Assembly (NCBI RefSeq): GCF_001995215.1
Contig: NZ_MUXN01000025.1
Span: 248,001 to 312,000 of the forward strand
Direction of reading: 5' to 3'
DNA length: 64,000 bases
Source of the DNA: Amycolatopsis azurea DSM 43854
GTDB taxonomy: Bacteria > Actinomycetota > Actinomycetes > Mycobacteriales > Pseudonocardiaceae
The position numbers and the translations under genes were made by a program. The notes below the pieces were generated by a model. The model saw only the letters and a list, made by a program, of their open reading frames with translations, searched no databases and was not told the origin of the DNA. This document shows, in pieces, positions 1 to 8,300 of this stretch; within the stretch, counting starts at the first letter, position 1, and every line of letters starts with the position of its first letter.

Positions 1-1
1 G

Positions 2-811
2 CTCCGGATCACCCTCGGCCAACCCGGCCGGGAGGCGGACACGTATCTCGAACAGTCGCTCACCGAGTTCCGCGCCCTCGGCGAACGGTTCGGGATCTCG
101 TTCGCCCTGACCGAACTGGCGGACCGGATCGCCACTCGCGGCGAGTTCGCGACCGCGTGCGAGTACTACGGACAGGCGATCACGGTGGTGACCGAGGTCG
201 GTTCCGTCGAGGACCTCATCCGGCTGCAGTCACGGCAGGCCCAGCTGTACTGGCTGATGGGCGACGAGGAAGCCAGCGCGGCCGCCGCGGCCGAAGCGCG
301 GCGGTGCGCCGAACAGGTCACTTGGCCGGGCGCGCTGGGCATGCTGGCCCTCGCCCGCGCGGAACTCGCGCACTGGCGCGGCGAAACCGAAGAAGCCGCC
401 GGGGAACTCGACATCGCGATGAGCGTGATGGGCGACGAAGCGGAACTGGGACACGTCCGCGCCATCGCCCACGACCTGCTGGGCTATTTCGCGGACGACC
501 TCGACAAGGCGAGGGAACACCGGAAAGCGGCTTGGGAAGCGGCGGCCGAGGTGCGGCATGTGCCCCTGATCGCCCACATGATCGTCGGGATCGCGGACTT
601 CGCCCTGCGCAACGACGACCCGGAGCAGGCCGCGCGGCTGCTCGCGGCGGCCGACGAGCTGCGCGGGCTGCCGGACCGGTCACGTCCGGACGTGGCGCGG
701 ATCGAGGAGACAGTGCTGCGCCGCCTCGGCGAAACGAAGTTCGCGGAGGCGGCGCGAGAGGGCACTGCCGCGGATTGGACCAAGCTGGTCGAGGTCACGC
801 TCGCTTCTTGA
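2..811 (+). CDS. C-terminal part of a TPR-containing transcriptional regulator (AfsR/SARP or LuxR-type), 5' end outside window
   Basis: The frame is open from the first bases of the window, so only the C-terminal ~269 residues are visible. They are Ala/Glu/Arg-rich paired helices of the tetratricopeptide type (for example AARLLAAADELRG and EEASAAAAAEARRCAEQ), as in the tail of AfsR/SARP-BTAD and large LuxR regulators. No DNA-binding or NTPase domain is visible. The stop at 809-811 overlaps the convergent stop region of the ABC permease (795). The neighbouring drrA/P450 spacer contains 11-bp-periodic heptamer repeats typical of SARP sites, so this protein is the obvious candidate ligand. That link is inference. 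Confidence 0.7.
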   Translation, partial: LRITLGQPGREADTYLEQSLTEFRALGERFGISFALTELADRIATRGEFATACEYYGQAITVVTEVGSVEDLIRLQSRQAQLYWLMGDEEASAAAAAEARRCAEQVTWPGALGMLALARAELAHWRGETEEAAGELDIAMSVMGDEAELGHVRAIAHDLLGYFADDLDKAREHRKAAWEAAAEVRHVPLIAHMIVGIADFALRNDDPEQAARLLAAADELRGLPDRSRPDVARIEETVLRRLGETKFAEAAREGTAADWTKLVEVTLAS

Positions 812-1586
812 ACGTCGAGGACGCCCACAGGTAGCCGACCAGCGCGATCCCGGCGCACCAGCCGAGGGCGGGGAACACGTCGCTCGCGGCCGGTGCCCCG
901 TTGAGAAGCCCGCGCAGGGTCTCGATGATCGGGGTGAAGGGCTGGTACTGCGCGAATTCCCGGAGTCCCGGTCCCATCTTCTCGGCGGGCACGATCGCGC
1001 TGCTGAAGAACGGCAGCATGACCAGCGGCACGGAAGCCATGCCCGCGGTCTCCGGGGACTTCGCCGCCAGGCCCAGCGCGATCGTGAGCCAGCCCGCCGC
1101 GAATCCGAGCAGGACGACCATCCCCACGACGCCGAGCCAGTCGAGGAAACCCGCCGACGGCGAGAAACCCAGCAGGAAGGCCACGCCGGTGAGCGCCGCG
1201 ATGGCGATCAGGTTGGTCAGCAGGCTGGCGACGACGTGCCCGGTCAGCACCGCGCCGCGGGAGACGTCCATGACCTTGAAGCGGTTGATGATGCCCTTCG
1301 TCATGTCGGAGTTCACCGCGGTCGCGGTGGCCCCGAGGCCGTAGCAGACGGCGAGCAGCATCAGGCCCGGCGTCGCGTAGTCGATGTAGTCGACGCCGAC
1401 GCTGAACGCGTCGCCGAACACATAGACGAACATCAGCATCATCACGACCGGCATCAGGATCGCGTTGAACACCGAGGTCGGATTCCGGGTCAGGTGCTTG
1501 AAGTTGCGGCGCAGCATCACCAGCGAAGGCGACTTGGCGCGCGCGGTCGTCGTGGTCTGGATGGTCATGGTCCTGGTGGTCATCAC
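795..1586 (-). CDS. ABC-2 type exporter permease, DrrB family
   Basis: This 263-residue membrane protein has six predicted hydrophobic segments: about residues 38-60, 70-90, 115-140, 145-175, 185-200 and 235-255. The arrangement matches daunorubicin-resistance (DrrB/ABC-2) permeases, which export drugs or lipids with a DrrA ATPase. The N-terminal motif RRNFKHLTRNPTSVFN and the central GMASVPLVMLPFFSSAIVP region are typical of the family. Its ATG overlaps the stop of the upstream ATPase by 4 bp, indicating translational coupling. Its 3' end overlaps the convergent TPR regulator by 17 bp. The substrate is unknown; the product of the nearby PKS/P450 is a plausible cargo. Confidence 0.88.
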   Translation of the reverse strand: MMTTRTMTIQTTTTARAKSPSLVMLRRNFKHLTRNPTSVFNAILMPVVMMLMFVYVFGDAFSVGVDYIDYATPGLMLLAVCYGLGATATAVNSDMTKGIINRFKVMDVSRGAVLTGHVVASLLTNLIAIAALTGVAFLLGFSPSAGFLDWLGVVGMVVLLGFAAGWLTIALGLAAKSPETAGMASVPLVMLPFFSSAIVPAEKMGPGLREFAQYQPFTPIIETLRGLLNGAPAASDVFPALGWCAGIALVGYLWASSTFKKRA

Positions 1587-2518
1587 TTCACGGCCTCTGT
1601 GTCGTGGCCCGTCAGGGCGAGGAAAACGTCGTCGAGATCAGGGGTGTGGACGGAGAACTCTTCGGCGCCGAGCGAACGCTCGTCGAGCCGGTCGAGCAGC
1701 TCCCGCAGGGATTTCGTCCCGCCGTCGCTGGGGACCCGCAGCGCGAGCGCCTCGTCGTCCCGGGTGGCGCCGGGGAAGATCCCCGCCGCCGCGTCGAGTT
1801 CGGCGACGGTGGTGAACCGGAGCCGGACGTGCGTGCCGGGCATCCGGCGCTTGAGTTCGTCGGGGGTTCCGGTGGCGACCAGCCGACCCTGGTCGAGGAC
1901 CGCGATCCGGTCGGCGAGCTGGTCGGCTTCCTCGAGGTACTGGGTGGTGAGGAAGATGGTCACGCCGTCCGCCACCAGCTCGCGGATGAGGGACCACATC
2001 GTGCGACGGCTGCGCGGGTCCAGGCCGGTGGTCGGCTCGTCGAGGAAGATGATCCGCGGATCGCCGACGAGCGTCATCGCCAGGTCCAGCTTCCGGCGCA
2101 TGCCGCCGGAGTAGGTCGAGGCCGGCTTCTTCGCCGATTCCACCAGGTCGAAACGCTCCAGCAGATCGCTCACGACCCGCTTGCCGCCGACGGCGCCCCG
2201 GTTCAGGTCCACCATCAGCTGGAGGTTCTCCTGCCCGGTCAGCAGTTCGTCCACCGCCGCGAACTGGCCGGTGACCCCGATCGCCGCGCGGACCGCCTTG
2301 GCGTCGGTCGCGAGGTCGTGGCCCGCCACCTTGGCCGTACCGCCGTCCGCCGTCATCAGGGTGGTCAGCAGGTTCACCGTCGTCGTCTTGCCCGCTCCGT
2401 TCGGGCCGAGCAGGGAGAAGATGGTGCCCGCGGGGACGTCCAGGTCGATTCCGTCGAGCACGACCTTGTCGCCGAAGGCCTTTCGCAGTCCGGAGACCGC
2501 AATCGCTGTGTCGTTCAT
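1583..2518 (-). CDS. ABC exporter ATPase, DrrA family
   Basis: This is a 311-residue nucleotide-binding subunit of an ABC-2 exporter. Visible motifs are Walker A LLGPNGAGKTTT, the ABC signature YSGGMRRKLDLAM, Walker B IIFLDEPTTGLD and the DrrA-type tail DLDDVFLALTG. I chose the ATG at 2518 (MNDTAIAVSGLRKAFG), which begins just before the conserved strand. An in-frame GTG at 2548 would add 10 residues but would run into the operator-like repeats. It is the first gene of a two-gene operon with the permease, divergent from the P450 across a repeat-rich spacer. DrrA-type pumps usually give self-resistance or export a secondary metabolite. Confidence 0.9.
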   Translation of the reverse strand: MNDTAIAVSGLRKAFGDKVVLDGIDLDVPAGTIFSLLGPNGAGKTTTVNLLTTLMTADGGTAKVAGHDLATDAKAVRAAIGVTGQFAAVDELLTGQENLQLMVDLNRGAVGGKRVVSDLLERFDLVESAKKPASTYSGGMRRKLDLAMTLVGDPRIIFLDEPTTGLDPRSRRTMWSLIRELVADGVTIFLTTQYLEEADQLADRIAVLDQGRLVATGTPDELKRRMPGTHVRLRFTTVAELDAAAGIFPGATRDDEALALRVPSDGGTKSLRELLDRLDERSLGAEEFSVHTPDLDDVFLALTGHDTEAVK

Positions 2519-2541
2519 GGGAGCCACTCTGGGCGGCCCTG

Positions 2542-2604
2542 CTGACACGCCTCCGCCACGGCGCTGACACAGGCGGTGTCAGCGCCGTGTCAGCCGCGTG
2601 TCAG
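2542..2604. promoter_or_regulatory. Divergent SARP-like operator: heptamer repeats with 11-bp period on both strands
   Basis: GTGTCAG occurs at 2576, 2587 and 2598, exactly 11 bp apart and pointing to the P450. The complement CTGACAC occurs at 2542 and 2564, with a 5/7 match at 2553, giving the same 11-bp phase pointing to drrA. The innermost pair forms a perfect 10-bp inverted repeat (2561-2570/2576-2585). Direct heptamers spaced by 4 bp are the classic binding pattern of SARP activators. Confidence 0.65.
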
Positions 2605-2651
2605 GTCCCGCGAGGAACGTGGTCGGCACAACCACCACGAAAGGCAACCCG

Positions 2652-3863
2652 ATGACTGAGACGGTTCCCGTCCCGCAGGGCCTCCCGATGCAGCGCGACG
2701 CGGGTCCCTTCGCCCCGCCCAGCGAGATCACCCGGCTGCGCGGGGCCCGCCCGGTCAGTCCCATGGTCTTCCCCGACGGTCACGAAGGCTGGCTGGTCAC
2801 CGGTTACGACGAGGTGCGGCAGATGATGGCCGACACCCGGTTCAGCTCGCGCCAGGACCTCGGCATCCTCCACCTGCCGTACGAGACGCCGGGGATGCCC
2901 GCCCCGACCGAACCGTCCCCGCCGATGCCGGGCATGTTCGTCGCGATGGTCCCGCCGGACCACGGGCGGCTGCGGAAGCGGCTCACCGGCGCTTTCACGG
3001 TGAAGCGGATGAAGCAGCTCGAAGAGCACATCGTCGAGATCACCGAACAGCACCTGGACGCGATGACGAAGCTGGTCCCGCCGGTCGACCTGGTCAAGGA
3101 GTTCGCGCTGCCGGTGCCGTCGCTGGTGATCTGCGAACTGCTCGGCGTCCCGTACGAAGACCGTGAGAACTTCCAGGCCAACTCCGCCCAGCTCATGGTC
3201 AGGGACCAGACGCTGGAAGAGAAGATGGCCGCGTTCATCGGGATGAACACGTTCCTCACCGAACTGGTGACGCGCAAGCGCGAGACCCCCGGCGACGACA
3301 TCCTGTCCGACCTGGGCCGCTACGACGACCTCACCATCGAGGAACTGGCGGGCGCCGCGTTCCTGCTGCTGCTCGCCGGGCACGAGACCACGGCGAACAT
3401 GCTGGCGCTGGGCACTTTCGCGCTGCTGGAGCACCCCGAGCAGCTGGCCGAACTGCGGGCCGACGCGGAACTGCTCCCCGCCGCCGTCGAGGAACTCCTT
3501 CGCTATCTGTCCGTCGCCGACATCTTTTTCCGCTACGCCACGGAAGATCTGGAACTCGGCGGCGAAACGATCCGGGCGGGCTCGACGGTCATCGTCTCGC
3601 TGCTGGCCGCCAACCGCGACCCGCGGCGGTTCGAGAACCCCGACACCCTGGACCTCCACCGCAACGCCCGCGGTCTCCTTTCCTTCGGGCACGGCGTCCA
3701 CCAGTGTCTCGGGCAGCAGTTGTCGCGGATCGAAATGCGCGCGGGTTTCGAAGGTCTGCTGCGCCGATTCCCGACTCTCTCGCTCGCCGTTCCCGCGGAC
3801 GAGGTCAAGCTCAAGACCGACATGAACATCTACGGCGTGCACGAGTTGCCGGTCACCTGGTGA
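2652..3863 (+). CDS. Cytochrome P450 monooxygenase
   Basis: This is a 403-residue soluble bacterial P450. Heme-binding motif FGHGVHQCLG has its thiolate at Cys352. The I-helix oxygen-activation motif AGHETT and the ExxR motif EELLR are intact. The ATG at 2652 is preferred because GAAAGG precedes it and the N-terminus (MTETVPVPQGLPMQRD) resembles actinobacterial CYP105/107-like enzymes. An upstream GTG at 2598 lies inside the repeat operator. P450s of this type hydroxylate secondary metabolites, lipids or xenobiotics. Divergence from the DrrAB exporter and closeness to the PKS suggest a tailoring role (inference). A ferredoxin partner is not encoded nearby. Confidence 0.93.
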   Translation: MTETVPVPQGLPMQRDAGPFAPPSEITRLRGARPVSPMVFPDGHEGWLVTGYDEVRQMMADTRFSSRQDLGILHLPYETPGMPAPTEPSPPMPGMFVAMVPPDHGRLRKRLTGAFTVKRMKQLEEHIVEITEQHLDAMTKLVPPVDLVKEFALPVPSLVICELLGVPYEDRENFQANSAQLMVRDQTLEEKMAAFIGMNTFLTELVTRKRETPGDDILSDLGRYDDLTIEELAGAAFLLLLAGHETTANMLALGTFALLEHPEQLAELRADAELLPAAVEELLRYLSVADIFFRYATEDLELGGETIRAGSTVIVSLLAANRDPRRFENPDTLDLHRNARGLLSFGHGVHQCLGQQLSRIEMRAGFEGLLRRFPTLSLAVPADEVKLKTDMNIYGVHELPVTW

Positions 3864-3869
3864 AACGCT

Positions 3870-4257
3870 CGTGAGTGGTAAGTGTCGTTCTAGCGGACTC
3901 GTATTCACCTACCCCTTGGTGTGGTCGGCGATCGTGTGTGGAGGTTTTGGGACGTTGAGCGTCCTGAATCCTCCACGCTCGGTCTTGTTGATGAGGGATT
4001 CGCGCGCCAGGGGTAGCGCCTGTGCTGGATGGCAGTGTGGTCGACGGGGGATCGGGGACGTTGAGCGTCCCGGATCCTCCGTTGATCAAGATCCGAAGCC
4101 GGGCGACACCGAGCGACGATGCAGGAGTGACGATGAAGGAATTGGGACGTTCAACGTCCCAATTCCTTCATCGTCGAGCCCGGCAACCGTCACCCTCGCG
4201 CAGGTCAGGCGTGGGTAGGTAAATACCGGTCCGCTCTAACGACACTTACCACTCACG
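3870..4257. repeat. 388-bp non-coding element with 45-bp terminal inverted repeats and three internal hairpins
   Basis: Arms 3870-3914 and 4213-4257 are inverted copies, 40/45 identical. Their outer 20 bp are the family A palindrome arm found elsewhere in the window. Inside are three hairpins built on the core GGGACGTT: around 3949-3964, around 4055-4070 (both followed by a near-identical AATCCTCC/GATCCTCC tail), and a perfect 21-bp-arm palindrome at 4131-4173. There is no convincing ORF. It fills most of the 566-bp gap between the convergent P450 and glycine-rich genes. It could be a MITE-like non-autonomous element or a bidirectional terminator/structured RNA. Confidence 0.7.
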
Positions 4258-4291
4258 ACCACCCGAACCCGGCGCACTCCGGCAGCGCCGC

Positions 4292-4348
4292 GTGTCGCGA
4301 AAGCCACTTTCGCAACCTTCAACGTCGCGAAAGTGGCTTTCGCGACAC
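4292..4348. repeat. Family B palindrome, copy 1
   Basis: Perfect 22-bp arms (GTGTCGCGAAAGCCACTTTC and its extension) at 4292-4313 and 4327-4348 enclose a 13-nt loop. Each arm itself contains an internal near-palindrome. A second copy is at 14338-14384. The site is non-coding, downstream of two convergent genes. Confidence 0.8.
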
Positions 4349-4387
4349 CCTCGGCCCCGCTGCCCGAGATGACCGCGCGCCCGAGGC

Positions 4388-4423
4388 GGCGGCCCTCCCC
4401 TTGCCAAGTCGGGGAGGGCCGCC
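4388..4423 (-). terminator. Hairpin terminator after the glycine-rich gene
   Basis: A 13-bp perfect GC stem (GGCGGCCCTCCCC, 4388-4400 with 4411-4423) and 10-nt loop lie 6 bp beyond the stop of the minus-strand glycine-rich gene. There is no clear U-tract, as is common in actinobacteria. Confidence 0.6.
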
Positions 4424-4429
4424 TCCGGC

Positions 4430-5194
4430 TCACTTCTTCAGCCACTCCAGCAGTTTGACCGTTCCGTCACCCTTCGAACCGGTCTTGTGGATCTTCGCGT
4501 CGCGGGAACCCTCGACGTAGTACGAGGCCCCGGCGCCACCGCCGCCACCCGCCGAATCGTTGGTGCCCGACTTGCCACCACCGCCTCCGCCGCCGCCCTT
4601 CAGCGCGTAGCCCGCGCCACCGCCACCGCCACCACCGGCGGTCGACGCTCCGGGCGCGCCCTGACCGTTGTCACCCTTCGACGTCTTCGCGGTACCGCCG
4701 CCTCCGCCGTCGCCGCCCACGCCGAGCGTCCCGCGCTCGCCGTTGTCCCCCTTGTGCGGTTTCTCGTCGCCCGCTCCGCCGTCACCGCCGCGGCCCAGCA
4801 GTGATCCTCCGCCGGCGCCGCCTCCCCCGGCCGCGACGATCAACGGCACGTCGCCGCGGCAGACCGCGCTCGACCCGCCACCGCCTCCGCCGTTGCGGCC
4901 GGAATCGGTTTCCCCGGATCCACCTCTGCCGCCGATGGTGAATCCGGAACCGCCGGATCTACCGGCCTGTTTGCCGACCTTGATTTTGAGTGTTTCCCCG
5001 CCTTTCACCGGTATCGTCGCCTCGACCTCGGCACCGTGGCCGGGGCCGCCGGAATCCGCGTTGCCGTGCCCTCCCTGTCCTCCTCGAAGCGTGAAGCGGC
5101 CCCACTTCGCGTCGGTGGGGACGTGGATTTTCTGTTCGCCCTCAACGGCTTCGAAAGTCTGAGCGGCTTCGGACGTGGACACGGTCTCGGTCAT
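4430..5194 (-). CDS. Glycine-rich protein (ALK-type glycine-rich domain-like)
   Basis: This protein has 254 residues, about 40% glycine. Residues 20-90 (KIHVPTDAKWGRFTLRGG to the KVGKQAGRSGGSG region) resemble the beta-rich start of glycine-rich (ALK-like) domains. Residues 90-235 are Gly runs separated by short polar blocks, and PLIVAAGGGGAGGG is typical of that family. The C-terminus (YYVEGSRDAKIHKTGSKGDGTVKLLEWLKK) closes the fold. There is no signal peptide or membrane segment; one Cys (SSAVCRGD). A strong AGGAGG precedes the ATG. Function is unknown; similar domains are structural or adhesive. It is divergent from the PKS, and its place in that cluster may be accidental. Confidence 0.75.
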   Translation of the reverse strand: MTETVSTSEAAQTFEAVEGEQKIHVPTDAKWGRFTLRGGQGGHGNADSGGPGHGAEVEATIPVKGGETLKIKVGKQAGRSGGSGFTIGGRGGSGETDSGRNGGGGGGSSAVCRGDVPLIVAAGGGGAGGGSLLGRGGDGGAGDEKPHKGDNGERGTLGVGGDGGGGGTAKTSKGDNGQGAPGASTAGGGGGGGAGYALKGGGGGGGGKSGTNDSAGGGGGAGASYYVEGSRDAKIHKTGSKGDGTVKLLEWLKK

Positions 5195-5330
5195 GTTTCC
5201 TCCTGGGTTCTTTGCCGGAGTTCCCAGTCTGGAATGCGCGATCCGTCTCCGGACAGTGCACGATCGGGCAAGAAAAGACTTCGCTGTGTTCGCGACGGCG
5301 CCCGTTTGTACCAGCGTGGAGCAACGCGGT

Positions 5331-5345
5331 TATACCTTCGTGTAA
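5331..5345 (+). promoter_or_regulatory. Possible -10 element for a leaderless PKS transcript
   Basis: TATACC (5331-5336) ends 8 nt before the PKS ATG, and no Shine-Dalgarno sequence precedes that ATG. The spacing fits a transcript starting at or next to the start codon. A TTGTAC at 5306-5311 is a weak -35 candidate at 19-bp spacing. Confidence 0.35.
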
Positions 5346-8300
5346 TGACCGAGATTCGCGGCGGCCCGCTGCGGCCGTTGGTGACTTTATTGCGGGAACT
5401 GCCGGGTGACCGGTCGGCATTCACCGACGAGCGCCGGACCCTGACTTTCGGGGAATTGCTGGACTCGAGCGGCCGGTTGGCGACAGGGCTCGGAATCGCG
5501 CGGGGCGACCGGGTCCTGGTCCATCTCGGCGCCCGCGTCGAATTCGCCGAGTACTGTCTCGCGGTCCTGCGCGCGGGCGGGGTCGGGGTTCCGGCGAACG
5601 CGCGGTCGACGGCGGCCGAGCTGACGCGGATCGCGGACGACTCCGGCGTCGCTCTGCTGATCACCGAGGCCCGGCACGCGGAAGTGGTGCGCGAAGTCCA
5701 GGCGGAGCGGCCGCGGTTGCGGGTGGTGTTCGTCGAGGACGAGCCGATGCCGCCCCAGGGTGAACCCCGCGACGATCTCGGTCTCGACGAACCCGCCTGG
5801 CTGCTGTACACCTCCGGCACGACCGGCCGCCCCAAAGGTGTCCTGACGACGCAGCGCGCGATCCTCTGGTCGCCGGCCGCCTGCTACGGCCCGATGTACG
5901 GGATCTCCGACGCCGACACTCTGCTCTGGCCCCTGCCGCTGCACCACGCGTATGCGTTGTCGCTGGCCTTCGCCGGGACGATCGCGCTCGGCACGCACAC
6001 CAGGATCGTCGGCCACGACCTGCGCGGAGCGCTCACGGCGTATCCGGGCGGCGTCCTCGCCGGTGTCCCGGCGACCTTCCTGAACCTGCGGCAGGAGGTG
6101 CGCGGCGGGCTCCCCGCGCCGCGGCTGTGTCTGTCCGGGGGCGCGCCCTGCACCCCGTCGGCCCGCGCCGCGGTCCGGGAACTGTTCGGCACCCCCGTCC
6201 TCGACGGCTACGGCAGCACGGAGACCGGCGGCAAGATCGCCGTCCAGCTCACCGGCGACGACGGGCTGATTCCGGTACCGGGCATGGAGATCCGGATCGT
6301 CGACGGCCGGATCGAGGTCCGGGGTCCCGGGGTGGCGCCGAACGTCGAGGCCGTGGACGGCTGGTACCGGACCGGCGACCTGGGCCGCCTCGCCGACGGG
6401 CGGCTCACGCTCGACGGGCGGGCCGACGACGTCATCGTGTGCGGCGGCCAGAACGTGCACCCGACGGAGATCGAGGCGGTCATCGGAGAACTCCCGGCGG
6501 TGCGGGACGTCCTCGTGACGGGAAGACCCGACGAGGTCCTCGGCGCGGTGCCGGTGGCGTTCCTCGTGTCCGACGAGCCGGACCTCGACGAAGTGCGCCG
6601 CCTGTGCCGACGCCGGCTCTCCCCGTTCAAGGTTCCGGTGGCCTTTCACCTGGTCGAGCGGCTTCCGCGGACGCCGTCAGGAAAGGCGCTGCGGCGGGAG
6701 TTGCGGGTCCCCCGCCCTGACGACGTCGAAGCGCTGGTGCGCGAGGCGATCACCGAACTGGGCGAGGAGGACTCCGGAGAAGGATGGCGCGACCGGCCGT
6801 TCTCCGAGCTGGGCCTGACGTCGCTGGGCGGGGTGCACCTGCGGCACCGGCTGGCCGAGGCGACCGGCCGCGAACTCCCCCAGTCGCTCGTCTACGACTT
6901 CCCGACCCCGGCGGCGGTCATCGGCGAACTGGAGCGGCTGCTGTCCGGGCGACGCGGGCCCGTCACGCCGAAAACCGCGCCCACGCGCGACGACGACCCG
7001 ATCGCCATCGTCGCGACGGCGTGCCGGTTCCCCGGCGGGGTGACCTCACCCGAGGACCTGTGGAACCTGGTCGCCGGCGGTGTCGACGCCACCGGTGACT
7101 TCCCGGCCGACCGCGGCTGGGACCAGACCGTGCGGTACGACCCGGATCCCGCCCGGATCGGCGGTTCCCTCACCCGCCGCGGCGGTTTCGTGTACGACGC
7201 GGCGGATTTCGACCCCGCCCCGTTCGGCATGTCGCCGCGCGAGGCGTTGTCGACCGACCCTCAGCAGCGGCTGCTGCTGGAGACGTCGTGGGAGCTGTTC
7301 GAGCGCGCCGGTCTCGACACCGCCACGCTGCGAGGCAGCGACACCGGCGTGTTCGTCGGAGTGATGAACGAGGACTACGCCAGTCGCCTGCAAGGGCATC
7401 GGCTGGAAGGACGGCTGGGCATCGGGTCCTCGCACGCGCTCGCGTCCGGCAGGATCTCCTACACCTTCGGCCTGAACGGTCCGGCGGTCACGGTCGACAC
7501 CGCGTGCTCCTCTTCACTGGTGGCCCTGCACTGGGCCGTGCGCGCGCTGCGGGCCGGAGAGTGTTCGCTCGCCGTGGCCGGTGGCGCCACGGTGATGTCG
7601 TCGCCGCGCACCTTCCTCGAATTCAGCCGCCAGCGCGGTCTTTCCCCGGACGGGCGCTGCCGTTCGTACGCGGCGGGCGCGAACGGCACGGCCTGGGCCG
7701 AGGGCGCGGGCGTCGTCCTGCTGGAGCGGCTTTCGGACGCCCGCCGGAACGGGCATCCGGTGCTGGCGCTGGTGAGCGGTTCGGCCGTCAACTCCGACGG
7801 GGCGTCGAACGGGATCACGGCGCCCAGCGGACGTGCCCAGCGTGCGGTGATCCGGTCCGCGCTGGCCGACGCCGGACTGGCCGCCTCGGACGTCGACGTC
7901 GTGGAAGGGCACGGCACCGCCACCCCGATCGGCGATCCGATCGAGGCGGAGGCGCTGATCGCCGCGTACGGCGCGGGGCGTGCCCGGCCGCTGTGGCTGG
8001 GGTCGGTGAAGTCCAACATCGGGCACACCCAGGCCGCGGCGGGGGTGGCCGGGGTGATCAAGATGGTGGAAGCGTTGCGGCACGGGCATTTGCCGCCGTC
8101 GCTGTACGCCGACGATCCGAGTCCGCGGATCGACTGGTCGGCGGGCGACGTCGCATTGCTCGCCGAGGCCCGCGAATGGCGTACCGGACCGAAGCCCCGC
8201 CACGCCGGGATTTCCGCGTTCGGGATCGGCGGCACCAACGCGCACGTGCTCGTCTCGGAAGCGCCGCCACCGGCCGACGCCGGACGCCGGACGCCGTCCA

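Noticed and set aside
2598..2651. N-terminal extension of the P450 from GTG 2598
   Set aside because: The GTG lies within the third operator heptamer; ATG 2652 has a better ribosome-binding site and family-like N-terminus.
3871..4222. ORFs inside the 388-bp element
   Set aside because: Open only because the DNA is GC-rich and palindromic. They lack a ribosome-binding site and contain the hairpin repeats. The translations contain repeated non-natural-looking segments.
3864..4429. tRNA or rRNA in the P450/glycine-rich gap
   Set aside because: The hairpins are perfect simple stems, with no cloverleaf, no CCA end and no rRNA-like segment.
5036..5344. PKS start at 5036
   Set aside because: The upstream extension overlaps the glycine-rich gene on the other strand and its residues look random; the CoA-ligase fold begins right after ATG 5345.
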